Part shown: positions 42,479 through 50,663 of the stretch, in pieces
How positions within the stretch are numbered: position 1 is the first letter of the stretch
Layout: every line of letters starts with the position of its first letter
Origin: Caulobacter zeae
Lineage (GTDB): Bacteria > Pseudomonadota > Alphaproteobacteria > Caulobacterales > Caulobacteraceae
Assembly (NCBI RefSeq): GCF_002858925.1
Contig: NZ_PJRS01000012.1
Coordinates: 48,874 to 112,873 of the forward strand
DNA: 64,000 nt
Direction of reading: 5' to 3'
Program-made: the position numbers and the translations under genes
The notes under the pieces: generated by a model
What the model was told of the DNA's origin: nothing
The model's database searches: none
Seen by the model: only the letters and a program-made list of their open reading frames with translations

Positions 42479-43666
42479 ATGCCGGCGCGCGCCGTATCCG
42501 CCCTGCGCGACTTCCTGCGCAGCGAGTCCGCCGGTGGCGTGCTGCTGATGATTTCGGCCGCGGTCGCGCTGGTCGTGGCCAACTCGCCGCTGGGCGCGAG
42601 CTATTTCCACGCCCTGCACGCCTATCTGGGCCCGCTGTCGGTCGAGCATTGGGTCAATGACGGCCTGATGGCGGTGTTCTTCCTGCTGGTCGGGCTAGAG
42701 ATCAAGCGCGAGGTCGTCGATGGCGAGCTGTCGACCTGGCCGCGCCGCGCCCTGCCCGGCTTCGCGGCCCTGGGCGGCATGATCGCGCCGGCGCTGGTCT
42801 ATCTGGTCATCGCCCGCGACGCGCCGGACGTGCGCGCCGGCTGGGCCATTCCAGCGGCCACCGACATCGCCTTCGCCCTGGGGGTGCTGTCGCTGCTGGG
42901 CCCGCGCGCGCCCGGCGCGCTGAAGATCTTCCTGGCCGCCCTGGCGATCATCGACGACCTGGGCGCCATCCTGATCATCGCCTTCTTCTATACCGACCAC
43001 CTGACGCTGTGGGCGCTGGGCGCCGCCGCCGGCGTGCTGGCCGTGCTGATCGCGCTGAACCGCCTGAAGGTCGCGGCGCTGTGGCCCTACCTGCTGCTGG
43101 GGGCCTTGCTCTGGTTCCTGTTCCTGAAGTCGGGGGTGCACGCCACCCTGGCCGGCGTGCTGCTGGCCATGACCATCCCGCTGACGCCGTCTCCCGCCGC
43201 GCCTGAACCCGCCCATTCGCCCCTGCATCGGCTCGAGCACGGGCTCAATCCGTGGGTCGCCTACCTGATCGTGCCGGTGTTCGGCTTCGCCAACGCCGGC
43301 GTGGCCCTGGGCGGGCTCGACGCCTCGGCCCTGACGGCGCCCGCCACCCTGGGCGCGGCGCTGGGCCTGTTCCTGGGCAAGCAGGCCGGCGTCATGGCGT
43401 TCAGCGCCGGGGCTATCGCCCTTGGCCTGGCGCGCCGCCCCACCGGCGTGACTTGGACCCAGCTCTATGGCGTGGCGGTGCTGTGCGGCGTCGGCTTCAC
43501 CATGAGCCTGTTCATCAACAACCTGGCCTTCCAGGACGCCCTGCTGCGCGAGGAGACCAAGATCGGCGTGCTGGCCGGGTCGGTGGCCTCGGCCCTGCTG
43601 GCCTGGCTGATCTTCTCCCTGCCGCGTCGCAAGACTGGCGCGATCGCCGGCGCAGGTCCAAACTAG
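42479..43666 (+). CDS. nhaA: Na+/H+ antiporter NhaA
   Basis: 395 residues, about 12 membrane helices, with the NhaA ion-binding Asp pair in [19 protein letters not shown] and the [17 protein letters not shown] helix IV. It exchanges sodium for protons in the inner membrane at alkaline pH. GGGAG six bases before the ATG at 42479 fixes the start over an in-frame TTG at 42467. Followed 29 bp later by a small secreted protein gene. Confidence 0.96.
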   Translation: MPARAVSALRDFLRSESAGGVLLMISAAVALVVANSPLGASYFHALHAYLGPLSVEHWVNDGLMAVFFLLVGLEIKREVVDGELSTWPRRALPGFAALGGMIAPALVYLVIARDAPDVRAGWAIPAATDIAFALGVLSLLGPRAPGALKIFLAALAIIDDLGAILIIAFFYTDHLTLWALGAAAGVLAVLIALNRLKVAALWPYLLLGALLWFLFLKSGVHATLAGVLLAMTIPLTPSPAAPEPAHSPLHRLEHGLNPWVAYLIVPVFGFANAGVALGGLDASALTAPATLGAALGLFLGKQAGVMAFSAGAIALGLARRPTGVTWTQLYGVAVLCGVGFTMSLFINNLAFQDALLREETKIGVLAGSVASALLAWLIFSLPRRKTGAIAGAGPN

Positions 43667-43695
43667 AACCAACAGTTCAACGAGGAGCGTCGGCC

Positions 43696-44199
43696 ATGCT
43701 GCGTTTCGTCCTCTTCGCCGCCGCCGCGGCGTCCCTCCTGCCGGCCGGCGCCGCCCTGGCCGACACGCCCGCCGTCTCGCAGGTGGAGGTGATCATCGGT
43801 CCGGACCTCGCCGCCAAGGCCGACAAGCTGGGCCAGCGCGAGTTCGACTATCTGGCCCGCGACCTCAAGCGGACCGTCGAACGTCGGCTGGAGCGGTCCG
43901 GCGGCCTGACCCCCTCGGGCGGCCGCCTGCGCCTGGTGATCGACGACGCCGTGCCCAATCGCCCCACGCCCCTGCAACTGACCAGCAAGCCCGGCCTTTC
44001 CATGGAGAGCTTCGGCAATGGCGGGGCGCGGATTTCGGGCGAGTACGTCTCGACCGACGGCGTCAGCACGCCGATCCGCTATCGCTGGTACGAGACCGAC
44101 ATCTGGCAGGCCCAGTACGCCGCCACCTGGAGCGACGCCAGCCTGGCCTTCGATCGCCTGGCCCGCCGCATCGAGGACGGCGAGTTCGTGAAGGACTAG
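43696..44199 (+). CDS. Secreted protein of unknown function (DUF3016-like)
   Basis: 167 residues with a Sec signal peptide (MLRFVLFAAAAASLLPAGAA, cleavage near ALAD). The mature part starts with a VEVIIGP beta strand, contains a long amphipathic helix, and ends with the block WSDASLAFDRLARRIEDGEF. It vaguely recalls DUF3016 proteins; the assignment is tentative. GAGGAG precedes the start. It follows nhaA on the same strand and may share its transcript. Confidence 0.7.
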   Translation: MLRFVLFAAAAASLLPAGAALADTPAVSQVEVIIGPDLAAKADKLGQREFDYLARDLKRTVERRLERSGGLTPSGGRLRLVIDDAVPNRPTPLQLTSKPGLSMESFGNGGARISGEYVSTDGVSTPIRYRWYETDIWQAQYAATWSDASLAFDRLARRIEDGEFVKD

Positions 44200-44240
44200 G
44201 CCGGAGCTACATCAAGCAGCAGTGACCGGTATCACCGAGC

Positions 44241-44338
44241 ATCCCCGCGAAGGGCGGGGATTCAAGCTGAGTTTCATGAGACGGCGCGGCCGTGAGCGAC
44301 CCGCAGACTCCGCTTGGGTCCCCGCCTTCGCGGGGAAG
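44241..44338. repeat. REP-like palindrome pair (family D)
   Basis: ATCCCCGCGAAGGGCGGGGAT (44241-44261, one palindrome) and GTCCCCGCCTTCGCGGGGA (near 44319-44337) are inverted relatives of the same GC-rich palindrome. They fill most of the 271-bp gap between the secreted-protein gene and the GPH transporter. The rest of the gap shows no clear feature. Confidence 0.75.
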
Positions 44339-44470
44339 AACGGATCTTGGATACGGTCGTCGCGTGAATGTCGATCCTGTCGTGTCGGCGGTCGCTTGCC
44401 AGAACCCTCGACGCAGAGTCTGATCGCCGTTCAGTAAGAAGGGGCGTCAGAGGCTCCCCGGGGAGGAAGC

Positions 44471-45868
44471 ATGACCGCTGCGCCGCGACGATCGACCGCC
44501 GCCCTGGCCGCCTACGCCTCGCCGACCCTGCCGCTGGCGGGCCTGGGCCTGCCGCTCGTGGTCTACCTGCCCGAATACTATGTCAGCGAGCTTGGCCTCT
44601 CGCTGTCGGTGGTCGGGACGGCCTTCCTGCTGGTGCGGCTGGCCGACATCATCCTGGACCCCATACTGGGCGGCCTGATGGACCGCACCCGCACCCGCTG
44701 GGGCCGCTTCCGTCCCTGGCTGATGGCCAGCGTTCCGCTGCTGATGGCCGCCTCCTACGCGCTGTTCATGGCCAAGCCCGGGATCGGGCCGGTCTTCCTG
44801 TGGTCATGGCTGATCGTCGTCTACATCGGCTTCTCGATGGCGGTGCTGGCCCAGACGGCCTGGGGCGCGGTGCTCTCGTCCGACTACCAGCAGCGATCGC
44901 GGATCTACGGCTTCTGGAGCGCCGGCAACGTGGTCGGCATGATCCTGGTGCTGCTGCTGCCGCCGCTGGTGGCTTTCACCCTCAAGGGCGACCACGCCGC
45001 CGGCGTCCAGGCCATGGGCTGGTTCATCATCGTGCTGATGCCGCTGACGGCGCTGCTGGCCGGCGCCGTGGTCGGCGAGCCGCCCGCTCCGTCCCAGCGG
45101 CACGAGGCGGGCCTGAAACAGTATTTCGACCTGCTCAAGCGCCCGACGGTGCAAAAGCTGCTGATCGCCGACCTCCTGATGGGCCTGGCGCCCGGCATCG
45201 GCGGCGCGCTGTTCTTCTTCTTCTTCGAGCGCATCAAGGGCATTCCGAAAGACCAGGCGGGCATCCTGCTGCTGGTCTATTTCGTCGCCGCCCTGGCCGG
45301 CGCGCCGCTGTGGCCGTGGATCGCCAAGGTCACGGGCAAGCACACCTCCCTGGCGATCGCCGGGATCATGTACGCCGTGTTCCAGGTCGCCGCGGTGGTC
45401 ACGCCCAATGGCGTCAACACCTTCGCGATCGCGGTGCTGGTGCTGGCCGGCCTGCCCTATTCGGCCGCGCCGCTGCTGGTGCGCTCGATGATGGCCGACA
45501 TCGGCGACGAGGAGCGGCTGAACAGCGGCGTCGACCGCACGGGCCTCTTGTACGCCATCGTCAACGGCACGGTGAAGCTGGGCTTCGCCCTGGCCATCGG
45601 CGTCTTCCTGGTGCTGGAGAAGCTGGGCTTCGACCCCAAGATCCCCAGCGCCCAGGGCGATACCGCCCTGATCGTGCTCTACACGGTGGTCCCGGCGGCG
45701 CTGGGCGTGCTGGTCTCGGTCATCATCGTGCGCTATCCGCTGGACGCCAGACGCCACGCCGAGATCCTCGCCCAACTGGAGGCGCGCGACGCGGCGCAAG
45801 CCAACGCCCAAGCGAGCCCGCATGACCGCATCTCCGACCCCGGCCCCTCGCCCTCTACAGCCCGGTGA
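44471..45868 (+). CDS. GPH-family (glycoside-pentoside-hexuronide) sugar symporter
   Basis: 465 residues and 12 membrane helices. The MelB-like pattern appears early (RLADIILDPILGGLMDRTRTRWGRFRPWLM), typical of cation-coupled glycoside transport in the inner membrane. GAGGAAG lies just before the ATG. The C-terminal 47 bp overlap the start of mazG in another frame. The sugar is unknown, and no glycosidase gene is adjacent. Confidence 0.9.
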   Translation: MTAAPRRSTAALAAYASPTLPLAGLGLPLVVYLPEYYVSELGLSLSVVGTAFLLVRLADIILDPILGGLMDRTRTRWGRFRPWLMASVPLLMAASYALFMAKPGIGPVFLWSWLIVVYIGFSMAVLAQTAWGAVLSSDYQQRSRIYGFWSAGNVVGMILVLLLPPLVAFTLKGDHAAGVQAMGWFIIVLMPLTALLAGAVVGEPPAPSQRHEAGLKQYFDLLKRPTVQKLLIADLLMGLAPGIGGALFFFFFERIKGIPKDQAGILLLVYFVAALAGAPLWPWIAKVTGKHTSLAIAGIMYAVFQVAAVVTPNGVNTFAIAVLVLAGLPYSAAPLLVRSMMADIGDEERLNSGVDRTGLLYAIVNGTVKLGFALAIGVFLVLEKLGFDPKIPSAQGDTALIVLYTVVPAALGVLVSVIIVRYPLDARRHAEILAQLEARDAAQANAQASPHDRISDPGPSPSTAR

Positions 45869-46652
45869 GGAGCATCCGCTCTTCACCCTGGTGGAGATCA
45901 TGGCCCGCCTGCGCGACCCGCAGGGCGGCTGCCCGTGGGACATCGAGCAGACCTTCGCGACGATCGCGCCCTACACCATCGAGGAAGCCTACGAGGTCGC
46001 CGACGCCATCGAGCGGGGCGACCTTTCGGACCTGAAGGAAGAGCTTGGCGACCTGCTGCTTCAGGTGGTGTTCCATTCCCGGATGGCCGAAGAGCAAGGC
46101 GCCTTCAGCCTGGAGGACGTCGCCCAGTCGATCTCCGACAAGATGATCCGCCGCCATCCGCACGTGTTCGGCGACCACGCCTATGACGACCTGGCCGACC
46201 AGAAGGCGGGCTGGGAGGAGCTGAAAGCCCAAGAGCGCAAGGCCAAGAAGAAGGGCGGCGTGCTCGACGACGTGCCCGCCGGCCTGCCCGCCCTGACCCG
46301 GGCCGTGAAGCTGACCAAGCGCGCCGCGCGCGTCGGCTTCGACTGGCCCTCGACCGACAAGGTGCTGGAAAAGCTGGCCGAGGAAGTCGCCGAACTACAG
46401 GTCGAGATCGACGCCGGCGACCAGGCCAAGGCCCGCGAGGAACTGGGCGACATCCTGTTCGTCTGCGCCAACCTCGCGCGCAAGCTCGACGTCGAGCCCG
46501 AGGACGCCCTGCGCGCCACCAACGCCAAGTTCGCCCGCCGCTTCGCCTTCATCGAGGCCGAACTGGCCAAGGACGGCCGCACGCCGGACCAATCGGACCT
46601 GGCCGAGATGGACGCCCTGTGGGACGCCGCCAAGGCGGCGGAACGCAAGTAG
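45822..46652 (+). CDS. mazG: Nucleoside triphosphate pyrophosphohydrolase MazG
   Basis: 276 residues, two tandem MazG domains. Metal-binding EEAYEVADAIERGD...KEELGDLLLQVVFHS is in the first and EEVAELQVEIDAGD...EELGDILFVCANLAR in the second. It hydrolyses (d)NTPs to monophosphates, lowering damaged nucleotides or (p)ppGpp-related stress effects. The start overlaps the transporter gene by 47 bp; no better in-frame start precedes the conserved MARLRDP.. block. Convergent with anmK. Confidence 0.95.
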   Translation: MTASPTPAPRPLQPGEEHPLFTLVEIMARLRDPQGGCPWDIEQTFATIAPYTIEEAYEVADAIERGDLSDLKEELGDLLLQVVFHSRMAEEQGAFSLEDVAQSISDKMIRRHPHVFGDHAYDDLADQKAGWEELKAQERKAKKKGGVLDDVPAGLPALTRAVKLTKRAARVGFDWPSTDKVLEKLAEEVAELQVEIDAGDQAKAREELGDILFVCANLARKLDVEPEDALRATNAKFARRFAFIEAELAKDGRTPDQSDLAEMDALWDAAKAAERK

Positions 46653-46667
46653 CCCCTATCCTCCGGA

Positions 46668-47774
46668 TCAGGGCCGCGCGATCCGTCCGCCGGTCATCGC
46701 CGCGGCCACCCCCGTCGTGCCCGGAAAGCTGATCGGCAGCCCCCGCGCCGTCCGGGCGGCAAGATAGGCGAAGGCCTCGGCCTCGATGGCGTCGCCGCGC
46801 CAGCCGTAGTCTTCGGCCGCCTTCACCGGCACGGGAACCCGCTCGGCCAGCGCCGCCATGATCCGTGGGTTATGGCGGCCGCCGCCGCAGACGATCAGGG
46901 CGCTGGGCGGGGCGTCGTTCTTGTCGAAGGCCTTGAGCACGGCCGCGGCGGTGAAGGCCACCAGGGTCGCGGCCGCGTCCTGCGCCGACAGGTGCGCCAC
47001 CGCGTCCAGCGAGAAGTCGTAGCGGTCCAGCGACTTGGGCGCGGGGGCCGCGAAATAGGCGCTGGCCAGGAGCGCGTTCAGCGCCGCCTCGTCCACCTGC
47101 CCCGCCGCCGCCAGCCTGCCGCCCTCGTCGAAGCGGCCAAGCCCGCGCTCCTGAAGCATCAGGTCGATCATCCCGTTGCCCGGGCCCGTGTCGAAGGCCA
47201 GCAGGGTTCCGTCCGCGCCGATCAGGGTGATGTTGGCCACCCCGCCGATGTTCAGCGCCGCGACCGGCGCGGCCAGGCCCGAGGCGCGGGCCCGGGCCTC
47301 GTGATAGATCGGGGCCAGCGGCGCGCCCTCCCCGCCGGCCGCCACGTCGGCGGTGCGGAAGTCGAAAGCCACCGGCCGACCGGTCAGGGCCGCCAGCCGC
47401 TCGGCGTCGAGCAACTGCACCGTCCGCCCCACGCGCTCGGCGGTCGGCCGCTCGTGCAGCACCGTCTGGCCGTGCACGCCCAAGAGGTCGAACTCGCCCC
47501 AGGCCAGGCCATGCTCGGCCAGGAAGCTCTCGGCGGCGACGAAGTGTTCCTCGGCCACGGCTCGCCGGGCCTCTTCGAAGATCGCCGGCTCGGGCTCGCC
47601 GCGCTTCCAGGCCAGGGCCTGGCGCGTGGTTTCCAGCAGCAGCGCGCGGGTCTCCTCGCGCAGCTTGCGTTCGCCGCTGGGGCCAAAGCCCTGGATCGCC
47701 TCGCCGTCGGTGTCGAGCACCGCCATGTCGACCGCGTCGAGCGAGGTGCCGGTCATGAATCCAAGAATGCGCAT
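46668..47774 (-). CDS. anmK: Anhydro-N-acetylmuramic acid kinase
   Basis: 368 residues of the ASKHA-fold AnmK family: [20 protein letters not shown] at the N-terminus, [39 protein letters not shown] and a C-terminal [12 protein letters not shown]. It hydrolyses the anhydro bond and phosphorylates anhydroMurNAc during peptidoglycan recycling in the cytosol. The ATG at 47774 matches the family N-terminus. It is divergent from the tyrS leader, 7 bp from its promoter. Confidence 0.95.
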   Translation of the reverse strand: MRILGFMTGTSLDAVDMAVLDTDGEAIQGFGPSGERKLREETRALLLETTRQALAWKRGEPEPAIFEEARRAVAEEHFVAAESFLAEHGLAWGEFDLLGVHGQTVLHERPTAERVGRTVQLLDAERLAALTGRPVAFDFRTADVAAGGEGAPLAPIYHEARARASGLAAPVAALNIGGVANITLIGADGTLLAFDTGPGNGMIDLMLQERGLGRFDEGGRLAAAGQVDEAALNALLASAYFAAPAPKSLDRYDFSLDAVAHLSAQDAAATLVAFTAAAVLKAFDKNDAPPSALIVCGGGRHNPRIMAALAERVPVPVKAAEDYGWRGDAIEAEAFAYLAARTARGLPISFPGTTGVAAAMTGGRIARP

Positions 47775-47781
47775 CGCGACG

Positions 47782-47811
47782 TTGACTGCCACGACCCGCC
47801 TCGGGTAGCTA
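47782..47811 (+). promoter_or_regulatory. Candidate promoter of the tyrS leader
   Basis: TTGACT (47782-47787) and TAGCTA or GTAGCT (47805-47811) are separated by 17-18 bases. This geometry predicts a transcript beginning about at the A of the ATG at 47818, that is a leaderless small gene. Confidence 0.5.
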
Positions 47812-47817
47812 GGCCCC

Positions 47818-47868
47818 ATGACCGCCAAGGCCCTCCAGACCCGAGCCTATTACCGCCCGCTGATCTAG
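47818..47868 (+). CDS. Candidate 16-residue Tyr leader peptide upstream of tyrS
   Basis: ATG at 47818 to TAG at 47866-47868 encodes [16 protein letters not shown], with adjacent Tyr codons TAT TAC at positions 11-12. There is no ribosome site. The predicted transcription start coincides with the ATG, as in leaderless alphaproteobacterial trpL peptides. The last codons form the left arm of an 8-bp hairpin. Tandem Tyr codons ahead of the tyrosyl-tRNA synthetase gene suggest ribosome-mediated control by Tyr-tRNA supply. The coding status is inference. Confidence 0.5.
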   Translation: MTAKALQTRAYYRPLI

Positions 47869-47967
47869 CGGGCGAACGACCGGTCATGTCGACGCACCGC
47901 CACTTGGCCGGCGATGCGTCCCTCTCCCTTCAAGACGACGTCTCCGGCGCTCAGCCTTCAAGGAGAC
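47854..47967 (+). promoter_or_regulatory. Structured leader of tyrS: hairpin and SD-sequestering stem
   Basis: The first hairpin, CGCCCGCT/AGCGGGCG (47854-47861 with 47867-47874, loop GATCT), overlaps the leader-peptide stop. The second, GTCTCC (47940-47945) with GGAGAC (47962-47967), would bury the AAGGAG ribosome site at 47960-47965. No T-run terminator is seen, so control could be at translation or by Rho. Confidence 0.5.
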
Positions 47968-48041
47968 TATCGATGAAACCCTCGCCACAGACCGCCCCGC
48001 CCGTGCTAGACGCGCGAACCAGCGATACAGAGAGTCGAGCC

Positions 48042-49301
48042 ATGTCCGCGCCGCAGAGCTTCAAGTCCGAATTCCTCAAGACCCTGCAGGCGCGCGGCTA
48101 CATCCACCAGATCACCCACCCGGACGAACTGGACGCGGCCGCCGCCAGCGGCGTGGTCACCGCCTACATTGGCTTCGACGCCACCGCGCCCAGCCTGCAC
48201 GTCGGGTCTCTGATCCAGATCATGATGCTGCGCCGCCTGCAGCAGGCCGGCCACAAGCCGATCGTCCTGATGGGCGGCGGCACGACCAAGGTCGGCGATC
48301 CCACCGGCAAGGACGAAAGCCGCAAGCTGCTCTCCGACGCCGACATCCAGGCCAACATCGCCGGCATCAAGCAGGTGTTCGCCAGGTTCCTGACCTTCGG
48401 CGATGGGCCCACCGACGCCATCATGGTCGACAACGACGAGTGGCTGTCGAAGTTCGGCTACGTGCAGTTCCTGCGCGACTACGGCGTGCACTTCACGGTC
48501 AACCGGATGCTGGCCTTCGACTCGGTCAAGCTGCGGCTCGAGCGCGAGCAGCCGATGACCTTCCTCGAATTCAACTACATGCTGATGCAGGCCACCGACT
48601 TCCTGGAGCTGAACCGCAAGTACGGCTGCGTGCTGCAGATGGGCGGCTCGGACCAGTGGGGCAACATCCTCAACGGCGTCGAGCTGACCCGCCGCGTCGA
48701 CCAGAAGGCCGCCTTCGGCCTGACCACGCCGCTCTTGGCCACGGCCTCGGGCGCCAAGATGGGCAAGACCATGTCGGGCGCCGTCTGGCTGAACGCCGAG
48801 CAGCTTTCGCCCTACGATTACTGGCAGTTCTGGCGCAACACCGAGGATGCCGACGTGGGCCGCTTCCTGAAGCTGTTCACCGACCTGCCGCTGGAGAAGA
48901 TCGCCGAGCTGGAAGCCCTGCCGGGCGCCCAGATCAACGACGCCAAGAAGGTTCTGGCCGGCGAGGCCACCCGCATGGCTCACGGCGAGGAAGCCGCCAA
49001 GGCCGCCCGCGACGCCGCCGAGAAGGCCTTCGAGCAAGGCGCTCTGTCGGCCGACCTGCCGACGGTCGAGGTCGCCGCCTCGGTCCTGGCCGAAGGCGTG
49101 GCCCTGGCCGTGCTGGCGACCGACATCGGCCTGACCGCCTCGCGCGGCGAAGCCCGACGCCTGGCCCAGGGCGGCGGCCTGCGCCTGAATGACGCCCAGG
49201 AGAAGGACGGCGATCGCCTGGTGACCAACGCCGACCTGATCGACGGCGTGGTCAAGCTGAGCCAAGGCAAGAAGAAGATCGTGCTCGTCAAACCGGTTTA
49301 A
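48042..49301 (+). CDS. tyrS: Tyrosyl-tRNA synthetase
   Basis: 419 residues of the bacterial class I TyrRS. The HIGH-like motif is in [15 protein letters not shown], the KMSKS-type motif is KMGKTMSG, tyrosine-binding residues are in [10 protein letters not shown] and [14 protein letters not shown], and the C-terminal S4 RNA-binding domain ends in [17 protein letters not shown]. It charges tRNA-Tyr in the cytosol. An in-frame ATG at 47973 has a much stronger ribosome site (AAGGAG) and would add 23 non-conserved residues. Which start is used is open. See the leader features upstream. Confidence 0.96.
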   Translation: MSAPQSFKSEFLKTLQARGYIHQITHPDELDAAAASGVVTAYIGFDATAPSLHVGSLIQIMMLRRLQQAGHKPIVLMGGGTTKVGDPTGKDESRKLLSDADIQANIAGIKQVFARFLTFGDGPTDAIMVDNDEWLSKFGYVQFLRDYGVHFTVNRMLAFDSVKLRLEREQPMTFLEFNYMLMQATDFLELNRKYGCVLQMGGSDQWGNILNGVELTRRVDQKAAFGLTTPLLATASGAKMGKTMSGAVWLNAEQLSPYDYWQFWRNTEDADVGRFLKLFTDLPLEKIAELEALPGAQINDAKKVLAGEATRMAHGEEAAKAARDAAEKAFEQGALSADLPTVEVAASVLAEGVALAVLATDIGLTASRGEARRLAQGGGLRLNDAQEKDGDRLVTNADLIDGVVKLSQGKKKIVLVKPV

Positions 49302-49328
49302 CCGGACGGCGAAGCCATTAAGTATCGT

Positions 49329-49360
49329 CATCCCGAAGCGGTCGCGGCCGCTTCGGGATG
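49329..49360 (+). terminator. Hairpin after tyrS
   Basis: A 13-bp perfect stem (49329-49341 with 49348-49360) around TCGCGG lies 27 bp past the tyrS stop. It has only a weak T content after it, so it is a probable terminator or 3'-protecting hairpin. Confidence 0.6.
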
Positions 49361-49408
49361 GCGCGTTCTACGCCCTGACGCTGGGCCCGTGATGTTGGAG
49401 AAAGTTCG

Positions 49409-49873
49409 ATGCTGAACCCCGGCGACAAGGCTCCCGACTTCGACCTGCCCACCGACACCGGCCGTGTCAGCTTGGCCGGCCTGAAGGGCAAGAACGTCGT
49501 GCTCTACTTCTACCCGAAGGACGACACGACCGGCTGCACCTCAGAGGCCCTGCAATTCTCGGCCGAGGTCGAGGAGTTCGCCAAGGCCGGCGCGGTGGTG
49601 ATCGGCGTCTCCAAGGACAGCGCCGCCAGCCATGGCAAATTCCGCAAGAAGCATGACCTGACCGTCGAGCTCGGCTCCGACACCTTGGGCGAGACCGTCG
49701 AGGCTTACGGCTCGTGGGTCGAGAAAAGCATGTACGGCCGCAAGTACATGGGCATCGACCGCTCGACCTTCCTGATCGACGGCGAAGGCGTCGTCCGCGA
49801 GATCTGGCGCAAGGTGAAGGTGCCCAATCACGTCAAGGCGGTGCTCAAGGCCGCGCAGGGCCTGAAGGGCTAG
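49409..49873 (+). CDS. bcp: Thioredoxin-dependent peroxiredoxin (Bcp/PrxQ)
   Basis: 154 residues with the AhpC/TSA-Bcp fold. The peroxidatic Cys43 is in YPKDDTTGCTSEA. The resolving Cys found five residues later in many PrxQ proteins is absent (Leu here), so it works as a 1-Cys enzyme or uses another thiol. It reduces hydroperoxides in the cytosol. Stands alone between tyrS and the toxin-antitoxin pair. Confidence 0.94.
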   Translation: MLNPGDKAPDFDLPTDTGRVSLAGLKGKNVVLYFYPKDDTTGCTSEALQFSAEVEEFAKAGAVVIGVSKDSAASHGKFRKKHDLTVELGSDTLGETVEAYGSWVEKSMYGRKYMGIDRSTFLIDGEGVVREIWRKVKVPNHVKAVLKAAQGLKG

Positions 49874-49922
49874 CAATCGCGCCCTGCTGGATTACCATTG
49901 CCGCCTTGGCTCGGAGGCGCCC

Positions 49923-50174
49923 GTGCGCACCAAGGTGTTGACCGTCGAAGTTCCCGCGCCGCTGGCTGATCATATCGATCGGCTGGCTGTTCGCCAGGAC
50001 CGCTCGCAGGACGCAGTCGTTGGCGAGGCGCTGGCCGCCTGGGCCGATCGCGAGGAGCGCTTGCGCACCCTGACGCTCGAAGGCCTGGCCGATGTCGACG
50101 CCGGTCGTCTGGTCCAGCAGGCCGCCATGGAGGCCTGGGCCGACAGTCTCGACAGCGGCTCCTCCTCGCGCTGA
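49923..50174 (+). CDS. Ribbon-helix-helix antitoxin (ParD/CopG-like)
   Basis: 83 residues. The N-terminal ribbon-helix-helix pattern (VLTVEVPAPLADHIDRLAVRQDRSQDAVVGEALAAW) binds operator DNA as a dimer. The C-terminal part (about 45-83) is acidic and likely wraps the toxin. It starts with GTG behind CGGAGG. The toxin gene begins on the last base of its stop codon (TGATG), the standard layout of a type II module. Confidence 0.85.
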   Translation: MRTKVLTVEVPAPLADHIDRLAVRQDRSQDAVVGEALAAWADREERLRTLTLEGLADVDAGRLVQQAAMEAWADSLDSGSSSR

Positions 50175-50449
50175 TGCGCCTGGTCTGGACCGGCAAGGCC
50201 GCGTCCGACCTCGCGCGGCTTCATGCCTTTCTGGCTGAAGTGAACCCACGCGCGGCCACACGGACGGCCCGAGAGCTGGTCGCGGCGCCCAGGCGACTGC
50301 TGGATGTTCCGAGGCTTGGCGAACGTCCTGAGGAATTCACGCCCCGCGAAGTGCGCCGGCTCGTCGTCGGCGGCTACGAACTCCGCTACGAACTCACGGA
50401 GAGTACGATCTTCGTGCTGCGGCTCTGGCATACGCTGGAAGACCGCTAG
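50174..50449 (+). CDS. RelE/ParE-superfamily toxin
   Basis: 91 residues with the ParE pattern: VWTGKAASDLARLHAFLAEVNP, a helical hairpin, then VRRLVVGGYELRYELTESTIFVLRLWHTLEDR. ParE toxins poison gyrase, while RelE toxins cleave mRNA. The short C-terminus with His in RLWHT leans to the ParE type, but this is not decisive. Neutralised by the upstream antitoxin. Confidence 0.87.
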   Translation: MRLVWTGKAASDLARLHAFLAEVNPRAATRTARELVAAPRRLLDVPRLGERPEEFTPREVRRLVVGGYELRYELTESTIFVLRLWHTLEDR

Positions 50450-50594
50450 CGGAGCCTCACTGTGGCGCCGGCGCCGCAAAGCCGCGCTTTTCGGCCACTT
50501 CTCCCGTGTCGCGTGTAGCCAGTCCGTTCATGTCGGGTTAATCGACGGGGGCTCATGGTCGAAACTTGGCCATCCGCGCCTTCGCAGGTGCTAA

Positions 50595-50652
50595 GAGTCT
50601 TGCGCATTTCCGCTTTCTCGTTGCATATCCCCCAGACCTTGAAAACTGGGGG
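50595..50652 (+). promoter_or_regulatory. Upstream region of the M23 peptidase gene: GANTC site and SD hairpin
   Basis: GAGTC (50595-50599) is a CcrM methylation site. A hairpin CCCCCAG/CTGGGGG (50629-50635 with 50646-50652) contains the only G-rich ribosome-binding stretch before the ATG at 50664, so translation could be limited by folding. Confidence 0.4.
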
Positions 50653-50663
50653 GTTTCCTGGGT

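Noticed and set aside
46872..48041. A long N-terminal extension of the tyrS frame.
   Set aside because: It runs antisense through anmK. The TyrRS N-terminus is well defined at 48042, with 47973 as the only serious alternative.
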